Below are positions 35,189 to 42,978 of a DNA stretch of 64,000 nucleotides, piece by piece (the first letter of the stretch is position 1; every line of letters starts with the position of its first letter). The notes beneath the pieces are model-generated. The model was not told the DNA's origin. It was given only the letters and a program-made list of their open reading frames with translations, and ran no database searches. The translations under genes and the position numbers were made by a program. Where the stretch lies: NCBI GenBank assembly GCA_963838155.1, contig CAWIQE010000006.1, forward strand, positions 1-64,000. The letters run 5' to 3'. This stretch comes from Pararhizobium_B sp963838155 (lineage in GTDB: Bacteria > Pseudomonadota > Alphaproteobacteria > Rhizobiales > Rhizobiaceae).

Positions 35189-35653
35189 ATGGACGGGCAA
35201 AAGGATGGCTGGTCCGGCGTGGTGCGCGGGAAGCCGCGGGTCGGCCAGAGCGCGGAGCGCTCGCGCGCGACATCGATGCAGGATGTCGAGCGCTTCACCG
35301 AGATGACGGGTGACCGCAACCCCGTCCACTACGACCGGTCACTTGCGGAAAGCACGCCGTTCGGCAAGTTGATCGTGCAGGGCGGCGTAACGACCGGCAT
35401 CCTCAATGCGGTGGTGGCGGAAGATCTTCCCGGGCCGGGAACCGTGTTTCTCGGGGTCGAGTGGAAATTCGTCAAGGCCGTGGGCGTCGGCGAGACAATC
35501 ACGGGCCGGGTGGAGGTGATGGAGGTGCGCGACGACAAGCCGATCTGCAGGCTTGCGACAAGCGTCGTGAACGCCGCCGGCGAAGTTTGCCTCACCGGGC
35601 ACGCGACCACCTACACCGTGCCACTCGCCGCCGGCGCGGCAGATGGACCGTAG
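35189..35653 (+). CDS. MaoC-like (R)-specific enoyl-CoA hydratase
   Basis: A 154-residue hot-dog-fold protein of the MaoC/PhaJ group. The catalytic motif is FTEMTGDRNPVHYD (Asp and His, residues about 35-50), followed by PFGKLIVQGGVTTGIL and the GTVFLGVEWKFVKAV strand. The family hydrates 2-enoyl-CoA to (R)-3-hydroxyacyl-CoA. GGAGGAGGAGCGAG directly before the ATG is a strong ribosome site. It lies 28 bases after the giant regulator gene and is probably in the same transcript, which would make it a candidate target or partner. Confidence 0.88.
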   Translation: MDGQKDGWSGVVRGKPRVGQSAERSRATSMQDVERFTEMTGDRNPVHYDRSLAESTPFGKLIVQGGVTTGILNAVVAEDLPGPGTVFLGVEWKFVKAVGVGETITGRVEVMEVRDDKPICRLATSVVNAAGEVCLTGHATTYTVPLAAGAADGP

Positions 35654-35844
35654 TGACGGAGACGACCGCCGGAAGAGAGGGATCGCTCTCCATCAAGCCC
35701 AAGAAAGCCGGTTGGAGAGATGACGCCGTACGTAGCGTTATCAATGACTTGGCTGATCAGTGAGACAAACGCGATTCCCGGTCTTCGGCGCCGGTGCCTG
35801 CCGCCCGGGAAGGGCGTCACGACCGGTCACCGGGAGCGGCTTTT

Positions 35845-37192
35845 TCAGAGGGCCCTGGAATGGCGCGTCTGGTCTTGCTCGAAATATCGGTCGAACGCAC
35901 TGGCGACCAGTCTGACGAGCGGGCGATCCTCCTGCAAGACGACCCACCGCCCGCCGTTGCGGCGCAGATGCAGCCCGGCGGCGGCGGCCCGGGCGATGCC
36001 GGCCTCGAGCACACGCATTCCGGCGTCTCCGAAGCGCCGCTGCAGGTCGTCGCCGCATATGGCGAAATCGCACATCAGACGCTCGATCAGCCAGCCGCGG
36101 ATGCGGTCGTCGTCGCTGAAGGCCAGCCCGCGCACGGTTGCCAGGCGCCCTGCCGAGATACCGGACAGATAGCTGCCGGTCGCGGGCTCCGTCTGGGCGT
36201 AGCCCTGCCTGAACCGGCTGATCGACGAGGGGCCGAGCCCGATCAGGGTTTCGCAAGCATCGTCGGTATATCCCTGGAAGTTGCGGCGGAGGCGTCCGCT
36301 TCGTGCCGCGACGGCCAGCGAATCGCCCGGCTTCGCGAAATGGTCGATGCCGATCGCCTCGTATCCGGCCGACGCGATCGCCGCGGCGGCGAGGCGCGAC
36401 TGCTCGAAGCGGGCGCGGCCGTCCGGGAGCGCGGCTTCCGGAATCAGTTTCTGATGGGCCTTGAACCACGGCACATGCGCATAGCCGAACAGTGCGATCC
36501 GGTCGGGATCGAGCGACAAGGAGAGGTCGAGCGTCCGCCGAAGCGTGTCGGCCGACTGGTGCGGCAGACCATAGAGAAGATCGAGATTGATCGAGCGCAC
36601 GCCGCTCTCGCGGAATCCTTCGACCGTTGCCCGGGTCACCTCGAATGTCTGATCGCGATTGATCGCCTTCTGAACGCGCGGATCGAAATCCTGCACCCCG
36701 ATGCTGGCACGGGTGACCCCGATTTCGGCCAGCGCGGCGAACCGTTCGCCGTCCATGTCGTTGGGGTCCGCCTCGACGCATATCTCGGAGCCTCCGTCGA
36801 AGTCGAAGGCGGTCTCCAGCCAGTTCCGGGCGGCGCGCATGTCGTCCGGACGGAGCATGGTCGGCGAACCGCCGCCGAAATGCAGCGTCTTCACCGGCAG
36901 ACGGCCCGGCAGGAACTCGCGCAGCAAACGAATTTCCTGACGCAGGCCTCCGAGGAAGCGGGCGACCGGCTCGTAGCGCAGCGTCTGTTTCGTATGACAG
37001 GCGCAGAACCAGCAGAGCCTGATCGCAATAGGGTACGTGCACGTAGAGCGAGACCGCCTCCTTGCGCGGCAGGTCGGACAGCCAGCGCGCAACCGTTTCC
37101 GGCCCCACGGCCTTCCCGAAGTGCGGCGCCGTCGGATAACTCGTGTATCTCGGGGCGGCTGCGTCCAGCTGTCGATGGTTCGGCACATGCAT
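35845..37192 (-). pseudogene. hemN: Oxygen-independent coproporphyrinogen III oxidase (HemN), one frameshift
   Basis: A HemN-type radical-SAM protein on the minus strand, starting at ATG 37192 (HRQLDAAAPRYTSYPTAP, SLYVHVPYCD). One extra base in the CC of 37018-37019 moves the reading frame between the first and second Cys of the CxxxCxxC cluster motif; it then resumes as LCWFCACHTKQTLRYEPV and is intact to 35845 (HFGGGSPTML, VEADPND, LLYGLPHQ, YTDDACETLIGLGPSSIS). Correcting one base gives about 448 residues, the family's usual length. HemN makes haem without O2. Two FNR-type boxes upstream and divergence from ccoN fit low-oxygen control. A real frameshift would destroy the enzyme; a sequence error is plausible. 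Confidence 0.9.
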
Positions 37193-37243
37193 GAGGTATG
37201 CTCCCTGCTTTCCCTATTTTGGCGGAAGTGCGGCGCTTCCCCC

Positions 37244-37257
37244 TTGATCCTGGTCAA
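37244..37257. promoter_or_regulatory. FNR/FixK-type box, hemN-proximal
   Basis: TTGATCCTGGTCAA differs from the ideal TTGATN4ATCAA by one base. Its centre is 58 bases upstream of the hemN ATG on the minus strand. Its neighbour box is centred 25 bases to the right, in the same divergent promoter region. Confidence 0.8.
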
Positions 37258-37268
37258 CCGTCGCGGGT

Positions 37269-37282
37269 TTGATCTGGGTCAA
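37269..37282. promoter_or_regulatory. FNR/FixK-type box, ccoN-proximal
   Basis: TTGATCTGGGTCAA, again one mismatch from the ideal. Its centre is about 100 bases before the ccoN ATG. Two boxes in one 184-base divergent gap allow separate control of hemN and ccoNOQP by an anaerobic activator. Confidence 0.8.
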
Positions 37283-37375
37283 GGCGGCACCACGGGGCAA
37301 TTCGCAATTTCTCGCGCAATCGTGTCGCAGGGGGCGATGCGCAACAGCTGTCGCGGGGACTTTGCATTGAAATAC

Positions 37376-38980
37376 ATGACAGAGACGATCGTGCTGGGCG
37401 TGGCGACGTTCCTGGCACTTGTCGCAGCCGGTTTCGCGACCGACGAGCCGTTCCGCCTGCACATGCTCATACTGACGCTGGTGCTCGGCGTCGCCACGCT
37501 CTATTTCATCCGCAACGTCAGCTTCGAGCCACAACCTGCCGTGGCCGCCGAGCGGTCCGGCTACATGGATGGCCCGATTCGCTACGGAGCGATCGCGACC
37601 GTATTCTGGGGCATCGTCGGGTTTCTCGTCGGCCTGGTGATCGCGCTCCAGCTGGCATTTCCGCACCTGAACGTCGCGCCGTGGTTCAATTTCGGCCGCA
37701 TGCGTCCCCTGCACACCTCAGCCGTCGTCTTCGCCTTCGGCGGCAACGCGCTGATCGCGACGTCCTTCTATGTCGTGCAGAGGACGTCGAAGGCCCGGCT
37801 CTTCGGTGGCAATCTCGCCTGGCTCGTCTTCTGGGGCTATCAGCTCTTCATCGTCATGGCGGCGACCGGCTATCTTCTCGGCATCACGCAGAGCCGCGAA
37901 TACGCCGAACCCGAATGGTACGTGGACATCTGGCTCACCCTCGTCTGGGTCGCCTATCTGGTCGTCTTCCTCGGCACCATCGTCCGGCGCAGGGAGCCGC
38001 ATATCTACGTCGCGAACTGGTTCTACCTGTCGTTCATCGTGACGATCGCGATGCTGCACGTGGTGAACAACCTGGCGGTGCCGGTCTCCTTCCTGGGGTC
38101 GAAGAGCTATTCGCTGTTCTCGGGCGTGCAGGACGCTCTGACCCAGTGGTGGTACGGCCATAACGCCGTCGGCTTCTTCCTCACCGCGGGCTTTCTCGGG
38201 ATGATGTACTACTTCGTGCCGAAGCAGGCGAACCGCCCGGTCTACTCCTACCGCCTTTCGATCATCCACTTCTGGGCGCTGATCTTCCTCTACATCTGGG
38301 CCGGCCCGCACCACCTGCACTACACGGCGCTGCCCGACTGGGCGCAGACCCTCGGCATGGTGTTCTCGATCATGCTCTGGATGCCCTCCTGGGGCGGCAT
38401 GATCAACGGCCTGATGACGCTCTCGGGCGCCTGGGACAAGCTGCGCACCGATCCGATCATCCGCATGATGGTGCTCGCCATCGCCTTCTACGGCATGTCC
38501 ACCTTCGAAGGGCCGATGATGTCGATCAAGACCGTGAACTCGCTGTCGCATTACACCGACTGGACCATCGGCCACGTGCATTCCGGCGCGCTCGGGTGGG
38601 TCGGCATGATCTCCTTCGGCGCGATCTACCACATGGTGCCGAAACTCTGGTACCGGCAGCGCCTCTACTCCCTGCGGCTCGTCACGTGGCATTTCTGGCT
38701 CGCAACCCTCGGCATCGTCGTCTACGCGGCGGTCATGTGGGTCGCCGGCATCCAGCAGGGCCTGATGTGGCGCGAATACGATACGCAGGGCTTCCTGGTC
38801 TATTCGTTCGCCGAGAGCGTCGCGGCCATGCATCCCTACTACGTGCTGCGCGCCTTCGGCGGCGCTCTCTACCTGGCGGGCGCGATCGTCATGGCCTGGA
38901 ACATCACCATGACCATCCTCGGGCACGAGAGGGCCGAGAAGCCGATCGGCGGGCGTCTCAGCGCGCAGCCGGCCGAGTAA
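37376..38980 (+). CDS. ccoN: cbb3-type cytochrome c oxidase subunit I
   Basis: A 534-residue haem-copper oxidase catalytic subunit with about 12 transmembrane segments. Ligands can be placed by comparison with cbb3 structures: low-spin haem b His in RPLHTSAVVFAFGG, CuB His in WWYGHNAVGFFLT, the CuB His pair in YIWAGPHHLHY, and the haem b3/b His pair in TIGHVHSGALGW. The Tyr crosslinked to CuB is probably in FLYIWAG. It reduces O2 to water with high affinity. The start is ambiguous: ATG 37376 gives MTETIVLG as in rhizobial homologues, while ATG 37337 has a better ribosome site (AGGGGGCG). First gene of ccoNOQP. Confidence 0.96.
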   Translation: MTETIVLGVATFLALVAAGFATDEPFRLHMLILTLVLGVATLYFIRNVSFEPQPAVAAERSGYMDGPIRYGAIATVFWGIVGFLVGLVIALQLAFPHLNVAPWFNFGRMRPLHTSAVVFAFGGNALIATSFYVVQRTSKARLFGGNLAWLVFWGYQLFIVMAATGYLLGITQSREYAEPEWYVDIWLTLVWVAYLVVFLGTIVRRREPHIYVANWFYLSFIVTIAMLHVVNNLAVPVSFLGSKSYSLFSGVQDALTQWWYGHNAVGFFLTAGFLGMMYYFVPKQANRPVYSYRLSIIHFWALIFLYIWAGPHHLHYTALPDWAQTLGMVFSIMLWMPSWGGMINGLMTLSGAWDKLRTDPIIRMMVLAIAFYGMSTFEGPMMSIKTVNSLSHYTDWTIGHVHSGALGWVGMISFGAIYHMVPKLWYRQRLYSLRLVTWHFWLATLGIVVYAAVMWVAGIQQGLMWREYDTQGFLVYSFAESVAAMHPYYVLRAFGGALYLAGAIVMAWNITMTILGHERAEKPIGGRLSAQPAE

Positions 38981-38992
38981 GGAAGCAATCCC

Positions 38993-39724
38993 ATGTCCAT
39001 CCTCGCCAAACACGCCTTCCTGGAGCGCAACGCGACGCTGCTGCTCGCCGGCTCCTTCCTCGTGGTGACCATCGGCGGCATCGTCGAGATCGCGCCGCTG
39101 TTCTACCTGCAGAACACGATCGAGAAGGTGGAGGGAATGCGGCCCTACACCCCGCTCGAACTCGCCGGCCGGGACATCTACGTCCGGGAAGGTTGCTATC
39201 TCTGCCATTCGCAGATGATCCGGCCGTTCCGCGACGAGGTCGAGCGCTACGGCCACTACAGCCTGGCGGCCGAATCCATGTACGACCACCCGTTCCAGTG
39301 GGGCTCGAAGCGCACCGGCCCGGATCTCGCCCGCGTCGGCGGCCGATATTCCGACGAGTGGCACGTCGAGCACCTGACCGATCCGCGGTCCGTGGTGCCC
39401 GAATCGATCATGCCGAGCTACGGGTTCCTGAAGGACACGCCGCTCGACCTGAAGAACTTCTCGACGCATCTCGTCGCCAATCGCGACGTGGGGGTGCCCT
39501 ACACGGACGAGGAGATCAAGAGCGCAGAGGCGGACATGCGCGCCCAGGCCGACCCGAACCTCGACGGCAGCGGACTGAAGAAGCGGTATCCCAAAGTGAA
39601 CATCGCCGACTTCGACGGCAATCCCCAGCAGCTGACGGAGATGGATGCGCTCGTCGCATACCTGCAGATGCTCGGGACGCTCGTCGACTTCTCGACCTAT
39701 GACGACGCTGCCGGATACCGCTGA
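38993..39724 (+). CDS. ccoO: cbb3-type cytochrome c oxidase subunit II (monohaem cytochrome c)
   Basis: A 243-residue protein with one N-terminal membrane anchor (residues about 15-35, LLLAGSFLVVTIGGIVEI) and one haem c site (GCYLCHSQM, about residue 64-72). The haem Met ligand is probably in VVPESIMPSYGFL. It carries electrons from CcoP to CcoN. GGAAGCAATCCC precedes the ATG. It lies 12 bases after ccoN and 10 before ccoQ. Confidence 0.96.
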   Translation: MSILAKHAFLERNATLLLAGSFLVVTIGGIVEIAPLFYLQNTIEKVEGMRPYTPLELAGRDIYVREGCYLCHSQMIRPFRDEVERYGHYSLAAESMYDHPFQWGSKRTGPDLARVGGRYSDEWHVEHLTDPRSVVPESIMPSYGFLKDTPLDLKNFSTHLVANRDVGVPYTDEEIKSAEADMRAQADPNLDGSGLKKRYPKVNIADFDGNPQQLTEMDALVAYLQMLGTLVDFSTYDDAAGYR

Positions 39725-39734
39725 GGAGAGAAGA

Positions 39735-39887
39735 ATGGATTACCAGACCATGCGAACCTTTGCCGACAGCTGGGGGCTCCTGTTCATGGCGCTCTTCTTC
39801 GTCGGGACGGTGTTCTTCGTGTTTCGACCGGGGGCACGAAAGGCCGCCGACGAAGCGTCCCGGATCCCGCTGAACGACGAGCGATAG
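39735..39887 (+). CDS. ccoQ: cbb3-type oxidase assembly/stability subunit IV
   Basis: A 50-residue single-pass membrane protein (WGLLFMALFFVGTVFFVF, residues about 14-31, then FRPGARKAADEASRIP). The order between ccoO and ccoP and the size are diagnostic. CcoQ stabilises the oxidase complex. GAGGAGAGAAG precedes the ATG at 39735, and only three bases separate it from ccoP. Confidence 0.92.
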   Translation: MDYQTMRTFADSWGLLFMALFFVGTVFFVFRPGARKAADEASRIPLNDER

Positions 39888-39890
39888 ACG

Positions 39891-40754
39891 ATGAGCGACA
39901 ATCAGATCGACGAGGTAACCGGCGTTTCGACCACTGGCCACGAATGGGACGGCATCCGGGAGCTCAACAATCCGCTTCCGCGCTGGTGGCTCTGGACGTT
40001 CTACTTCACCATCTTCTGGGCGCTCGCCTATACGATCGCCTACCCGGCGTGGCCGCTGGTCCATTCGGCCACCCGCGGCGTTCTCGGCTATTCCAGCCGC
40101 GGAGAGCTGAATGCGTCCATGCAGGACGCGGCCGCGGCGCAGGCGAGCCTGGTGAAAGCGATCGCCGGCGAGCCCGTCTCCGCGATCGTCGCGAACGACG
40201 ACCTCAGGCGCTTCGCGACCGCCGCGGGCTCGGCCGTCTTCAAGATCAACTGCGTGCAGTGCCACGGATCGGGTGCGCAGGGCAGCGCCGGCTACCCGAA
40301 CCTCAATGACGACGACTGGCTGTGGGGCGGCTCGGTCGACCAGATCTACCAGACCATCAGCCACGGCATCCGCTACGAGGCCGACCCGGACACGCGGGTT
40401 TCGCAGATGCCCGCCTTCGGCGAGATGCTCAAGCCGAACCAGATCGATGCGGTTGCCGCCTTCGTCGCGTCGCTTTCGGGTCCCGTTTCCAATCCGGAGG
40501 CGGTGTCGGCGGGCGCCCGGGTCTTCGCGCAGAACTGTGCCGCGTGCCACGGGTCCGACGGCAAGGGCAACAAGGACGTGGGCGCGCCGAACCTGGCCGA
40601 CGCGATCTGGCTCTACCATTCCGGCGAGGCAGCGATCGCCGCACAGGTCAGCAATCCGCGGCACGGCGTTATGCCGGCCTGGAAGGCGCGCCTCGGCGAC
40701 ATCAAGGTGAAGGAACTCGCCGTGTTCGTCCACTCGCTCGGCGGAGGGAAGTAG
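39891..40754 (+). CDS. ccoP: cbb3-type cytochrome c oxidase subunit III (dihaem cytochrome c)
   Basis: A 287-residue protein with the family's N-terminal GHEWDGIRELNNPLPRWWL motif and a membrane segment (residues about 35-57), then two haem c sites, INCVQCHGSG (about residue 119) and NCAACHGSDG (about 219). Met ligands are likely in SQMPAFGEM and GVMPAWKARL. It receives electrons from soluble cytochromes. It ends the ccoNOQP operon; an FNR box for the next operon lies 77 bases downstream. Confidence 0.96.
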   Translation: MSDNQIDEVTGVSTTGHEWDGIRELNNPLPRWWLWTFYFTIFWALAYTIAYPAWPLVHSATRGVLGYSSRGELNASMQDAAAAQASLVKAIAGEPVSAIVANDDLRRFATAAGSAVFKINCVQCHGSGAQGSAGYPNLNDDDWLWGGSVDQIYQTISHGIRYEADPDTRVSQMPAFGEMLKPNQIDAVAAFVASLSGPVSNPEAVSAGARVFAQNCAACHGSDGKGNKDVGAPNLADAIWLYHSGEAAIAAQVSNPRHGVMPAWKARLGDIKVKELAVFVHSLGGGK

Positions 40755-40830
40755 AGCGAGCGAACGTGGGCCGTCGCCGCCGTGCGAGGGGGCATCGGGA
40801 CCGCCCGAAACGACCTGCCGGGCGACCGGC

Positions 40831-40844
40831 TTGATGCAGATCAA
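40831..40844. promoter_or_regulatory. FNR/FixK-type box upstream of ccoG
   Basis: TTGATGCAGATCAA is a perfect TTGATN4ATCAA palindrome, centred about 75 bases before the ccoG ATG (40913). This spacing fits activation of ccoGHIS by an FNR/FixK-type regulator at low oxygen. Confidence 0.88.
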
Positions 40845-40912
40845 CGGCCTTGCCGCGCCGCCGGAGCAAAAATCGGCGATGCGACGGGCGATTCCGGGAC
40901 CCTAAGGCCGTC

Positions 40913-42484
40913 ATGCTGGACGAAACCACACACAAGACCGCTCATGTGGAGCGCATCGACGTCGAGGCCGTCAATTCGGCGGGCGTCCGCCAGCCTCTCT
41001 ACGCCGCGCGCAAGAAGGTGTTTCCGAAGCGGGCCTCCGGGCGGTTTCGCAGGTTCAAGTGGATCGTCATGGCCGTGACGCTCGCGATCTACTACCTGAC
41101 GCCGTGGCTGCGCTGGGATCGCGGGCCCTTCGCGCCCGACCAGGCGGTGCTCGTCGACCTTGCCCACCGGCGCTTCTACTTCTTCTTCATCGAGATCTGG
41201 CCCCAGGAATTCTACTATGTCGCCGGTCTCCTGCTGATGGCGGGCGTCGGCCTCTTCCTCGTCACCTCCACCGTCGGACGCGCCTGGTGCGGCTATACCT
41301 GTCCGCAGACGGTCTGGGTCGACCTCTTCCTGGTGGTCGAACGTGCCGTCGAAGGCGACCGCAATGCCCGGATGAAGCTCGACGCAGCGCCCTGGACGGC
41401 CCGGAAGGTCGTGCTCAGGGCCACCAAGCACGTGATCTGGATCGCCATCGGCGTGGCGACGGGCGGAGCCTGGATCTTCTATTTCGCCGACGCGCCGACC
41501 CTCCTGCGCGACGTCGTCACCGGCGAAGCGGCTCCCGCCGCCTACATGACCATCGCGATCCTGACCGCCACGACCTACCTCTTCGGCGGACACATGCGCG
41601 AGCAGGTGTGCACCTACATGTGTCCGTGGCCGCGCATCCAGGCGGCGATGCTCGACGAAAGCTCGCTGACCGTCACCTACAACGACTGGCGCGGCGAGCC
41701 GCGCTCGCGCCACGCGAAGAAGGCCCTGGCCGCGGGCCAGGAGGTCGGGGACTGCGTCGACTGCAATGCCTGCGTCGCCGTCTGCCCGATGGGCATCGAC
41801 ATTCGCGACGGCCAGCAGCTGGAATGCATCACCTGCGCGCTCTGCATCGACGCGTGCGATGCGGTGATGCAGAAGACCGGCCACGAGCTCGGGTTGATTT
41901 CCTACGCGACGCTCGAAGACTACAACGCCAACATGGCGCTCGCCACCGACGGCGGCCGGACGCCGATCAGCCCTCGGCGCGTGCGCGATGAAAGGGGCGG
42001 GCTATCGCACGAACTCGCCCATTTCCACCCCGGCAAGATCTTCCGCCCGCGCACCTTTCTCTATTTCGGCGGCTGGTGCCTCATCGGAATCGTGATGGTC
42101 TACATGCTCATGACGCGGGATCGGCTGGCCCTCAACGTGCTGCACGACCGCAATCCCCAGTACGTGCTTCTGTCCGACGGCTCGATCCGCAACGGCTACA
42201 CCTTGAAGCTGCTCAACATGCTGCCGGCGGAGCGAAGCGTCACGCTGGCGATCGACGGGCTGCCGGGTGCGGAAATGTTCTCCGACGGCGAACAGTCGGC
42301 GGTGCGCGCATTGACCGTGAAGCTCGAACCTGACCAGACCACCGCGCTCAAGGTCTTCGTGAAGCAGCCGGCGGCGATGGTCGAGGGCGGCGAGCATCAT
42401 TTCGTCTTCGTCGCGAAGGAGACGGGCGGCGGAGAGCGCGCCACCTATCGGGCCGCCTTCCACGCCCCGGAGGAAAGCCGATGA
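40913..42484 (+). CDS. ccoG: Cytochrome oxidase maturation iron-sulfur membrane protein
   Basis: A 523-residue membrane protein of the CcoG/FixG family. N-terminal YAARKKVFPKR, membrane segments near residues 45, 100, 180, 215 and 390, a GYTCPQTVW loop, and two [4Fe-4S] ferredoxin motifs (CVDCNACVAVCP and CITCALCIDAC, about residues 280-325). The C-terminal 110 residues form an Ig-like periplasmic domain. CcoG is a cupric reductase that supplies Cu(I) for cbb3 oxidase. The ATG at 40913 has AAGG eight bases upstream and starts ten codons before the first conserved segment. ATGA overlap with ccoH. Confidence 0.95.
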   Translation: MLDETTHKTAHVERIDVEAVNSAGVRQPLYAARKKVFPKRASGRFRRFKWIVMAVTLAIYYLTPWLRWDRGPFAPDQAVLVDLAHRRFYFFFIEIWPQEFYYVAGLLLMAGVGLFLVTSTVGRAWCGYTCPQTVWVDLFLVVERAVEGDRNARMKLDAAPWTARKVVLRATKHVIWIAIGVATGGAWIFYFADAPTLLRDVVTGEAAPAAYMTIAILTATTYLFGGHMREQVCTYMCPWPRIQAAMLDESSLTVTYNDWRGEPRSRHAKKALAAGQEVGDCVDCNACVAVCPMGIDIRDGQQLECITCALCIDACDAVMQKTGHELGLISYATLEDYNANMALATDGGRTPISPRRVRDERGGLSHELAHFHPGKIFRPRTFLYFGGWCLIGIVMVYMLMTRDRLALNVLHDRNPQYVLLSDGSIRNGYTLKLLNMLPAERSVTLAIDGLPGAEMFSDGEQSAVRALTVKLEPDQTTALKVFVKQPAAMVEGGEHHFVFVAKETGGGERATYRAAFHAPEESR

Positions 42485-42978
42485 AAGGACGCACGCCGGA
42501 GCCGGCGGTCTTCACCGGCCGGCACATGCTCTATCTCCTGTCGGCCTTCTTCGGCACGGTCATCGCCGTGAACCTCGTGCTGGCGGTGCTTGCGGAAAGG
42601 ACGTGGACCGGGCTCGTCGTCCAGAACAGCTATGTCGAAAGCCAGCAGTTCAACCGCAAGATCGCCGAGGCGCGCGAACAGGCGGCGCTGAACTGGCACG
42701 GACGGCTTTCGCTCGCGGCGGACGATATCCGCTACGAGCTGGCGACGGACGGGGGAAGCCCCGTGCGGCTCGAGGCGGTGGTCGTCCATTTCCGCCATCC
42801 GGCCTACGAGAGCGCCGACTTCGACGTGCCGCTCGTGCGACGCGGAAGCGGCGTCTTCTCGGCCGCGCACGCCATCCCCGACGGCGCGTGGATCGTCGAG
42901 GTGGTCGCCGAGGCGGGCCTTGCGCGTCCCTACCGGGAAACCCGCCGCGTCCTCGTGCGCGACGGGCTGGTGCGATGA
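42481..42978 (+). CDS. ccoH: cbb3 oxidase assembly protein
   Basis: A 165-residue single-pass membrane protein with an N-terminal segment (YLLSAFFGTVIAVNLVLAV) and a periplasmic domain containing NSYVESQQFNRKIAEAREQ and FRHPAYESADFDVPL, typical of FixH/CcoH. It helps assemble CcoN and CcoP. It overlaps ccoG and ccoI by four bases each, so translation is coupled. Confidence 0.93.
   Translation: MKGRTPEPAVFTGRHMLYLLSAFFGTVIAVNLVLAVLAERTWTGLVVQNSYVESQQFNRKIAEAREQAALNWHGRLSLAADDIRYELATDGGSPVRLEAVVVHFRHPAYESADFDVPLVRRGSGVFSAAHAIPDGAWIVEVVAEAGLARPYRETRRVLVRDGLVR

Noticed and set aside
35461..35763. A 100-codon frame overlapping the MaoC gene
   Set aside because: It starts inside the MaoC gene in another frame and its tail has no recognisable domain.
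37718..39469. A 583-codon minus-strand frame opposite ccoN and ccoO
   Set aside because: The plus-strand oxidase genes are certain and the opposite frame has no recognisable motif.
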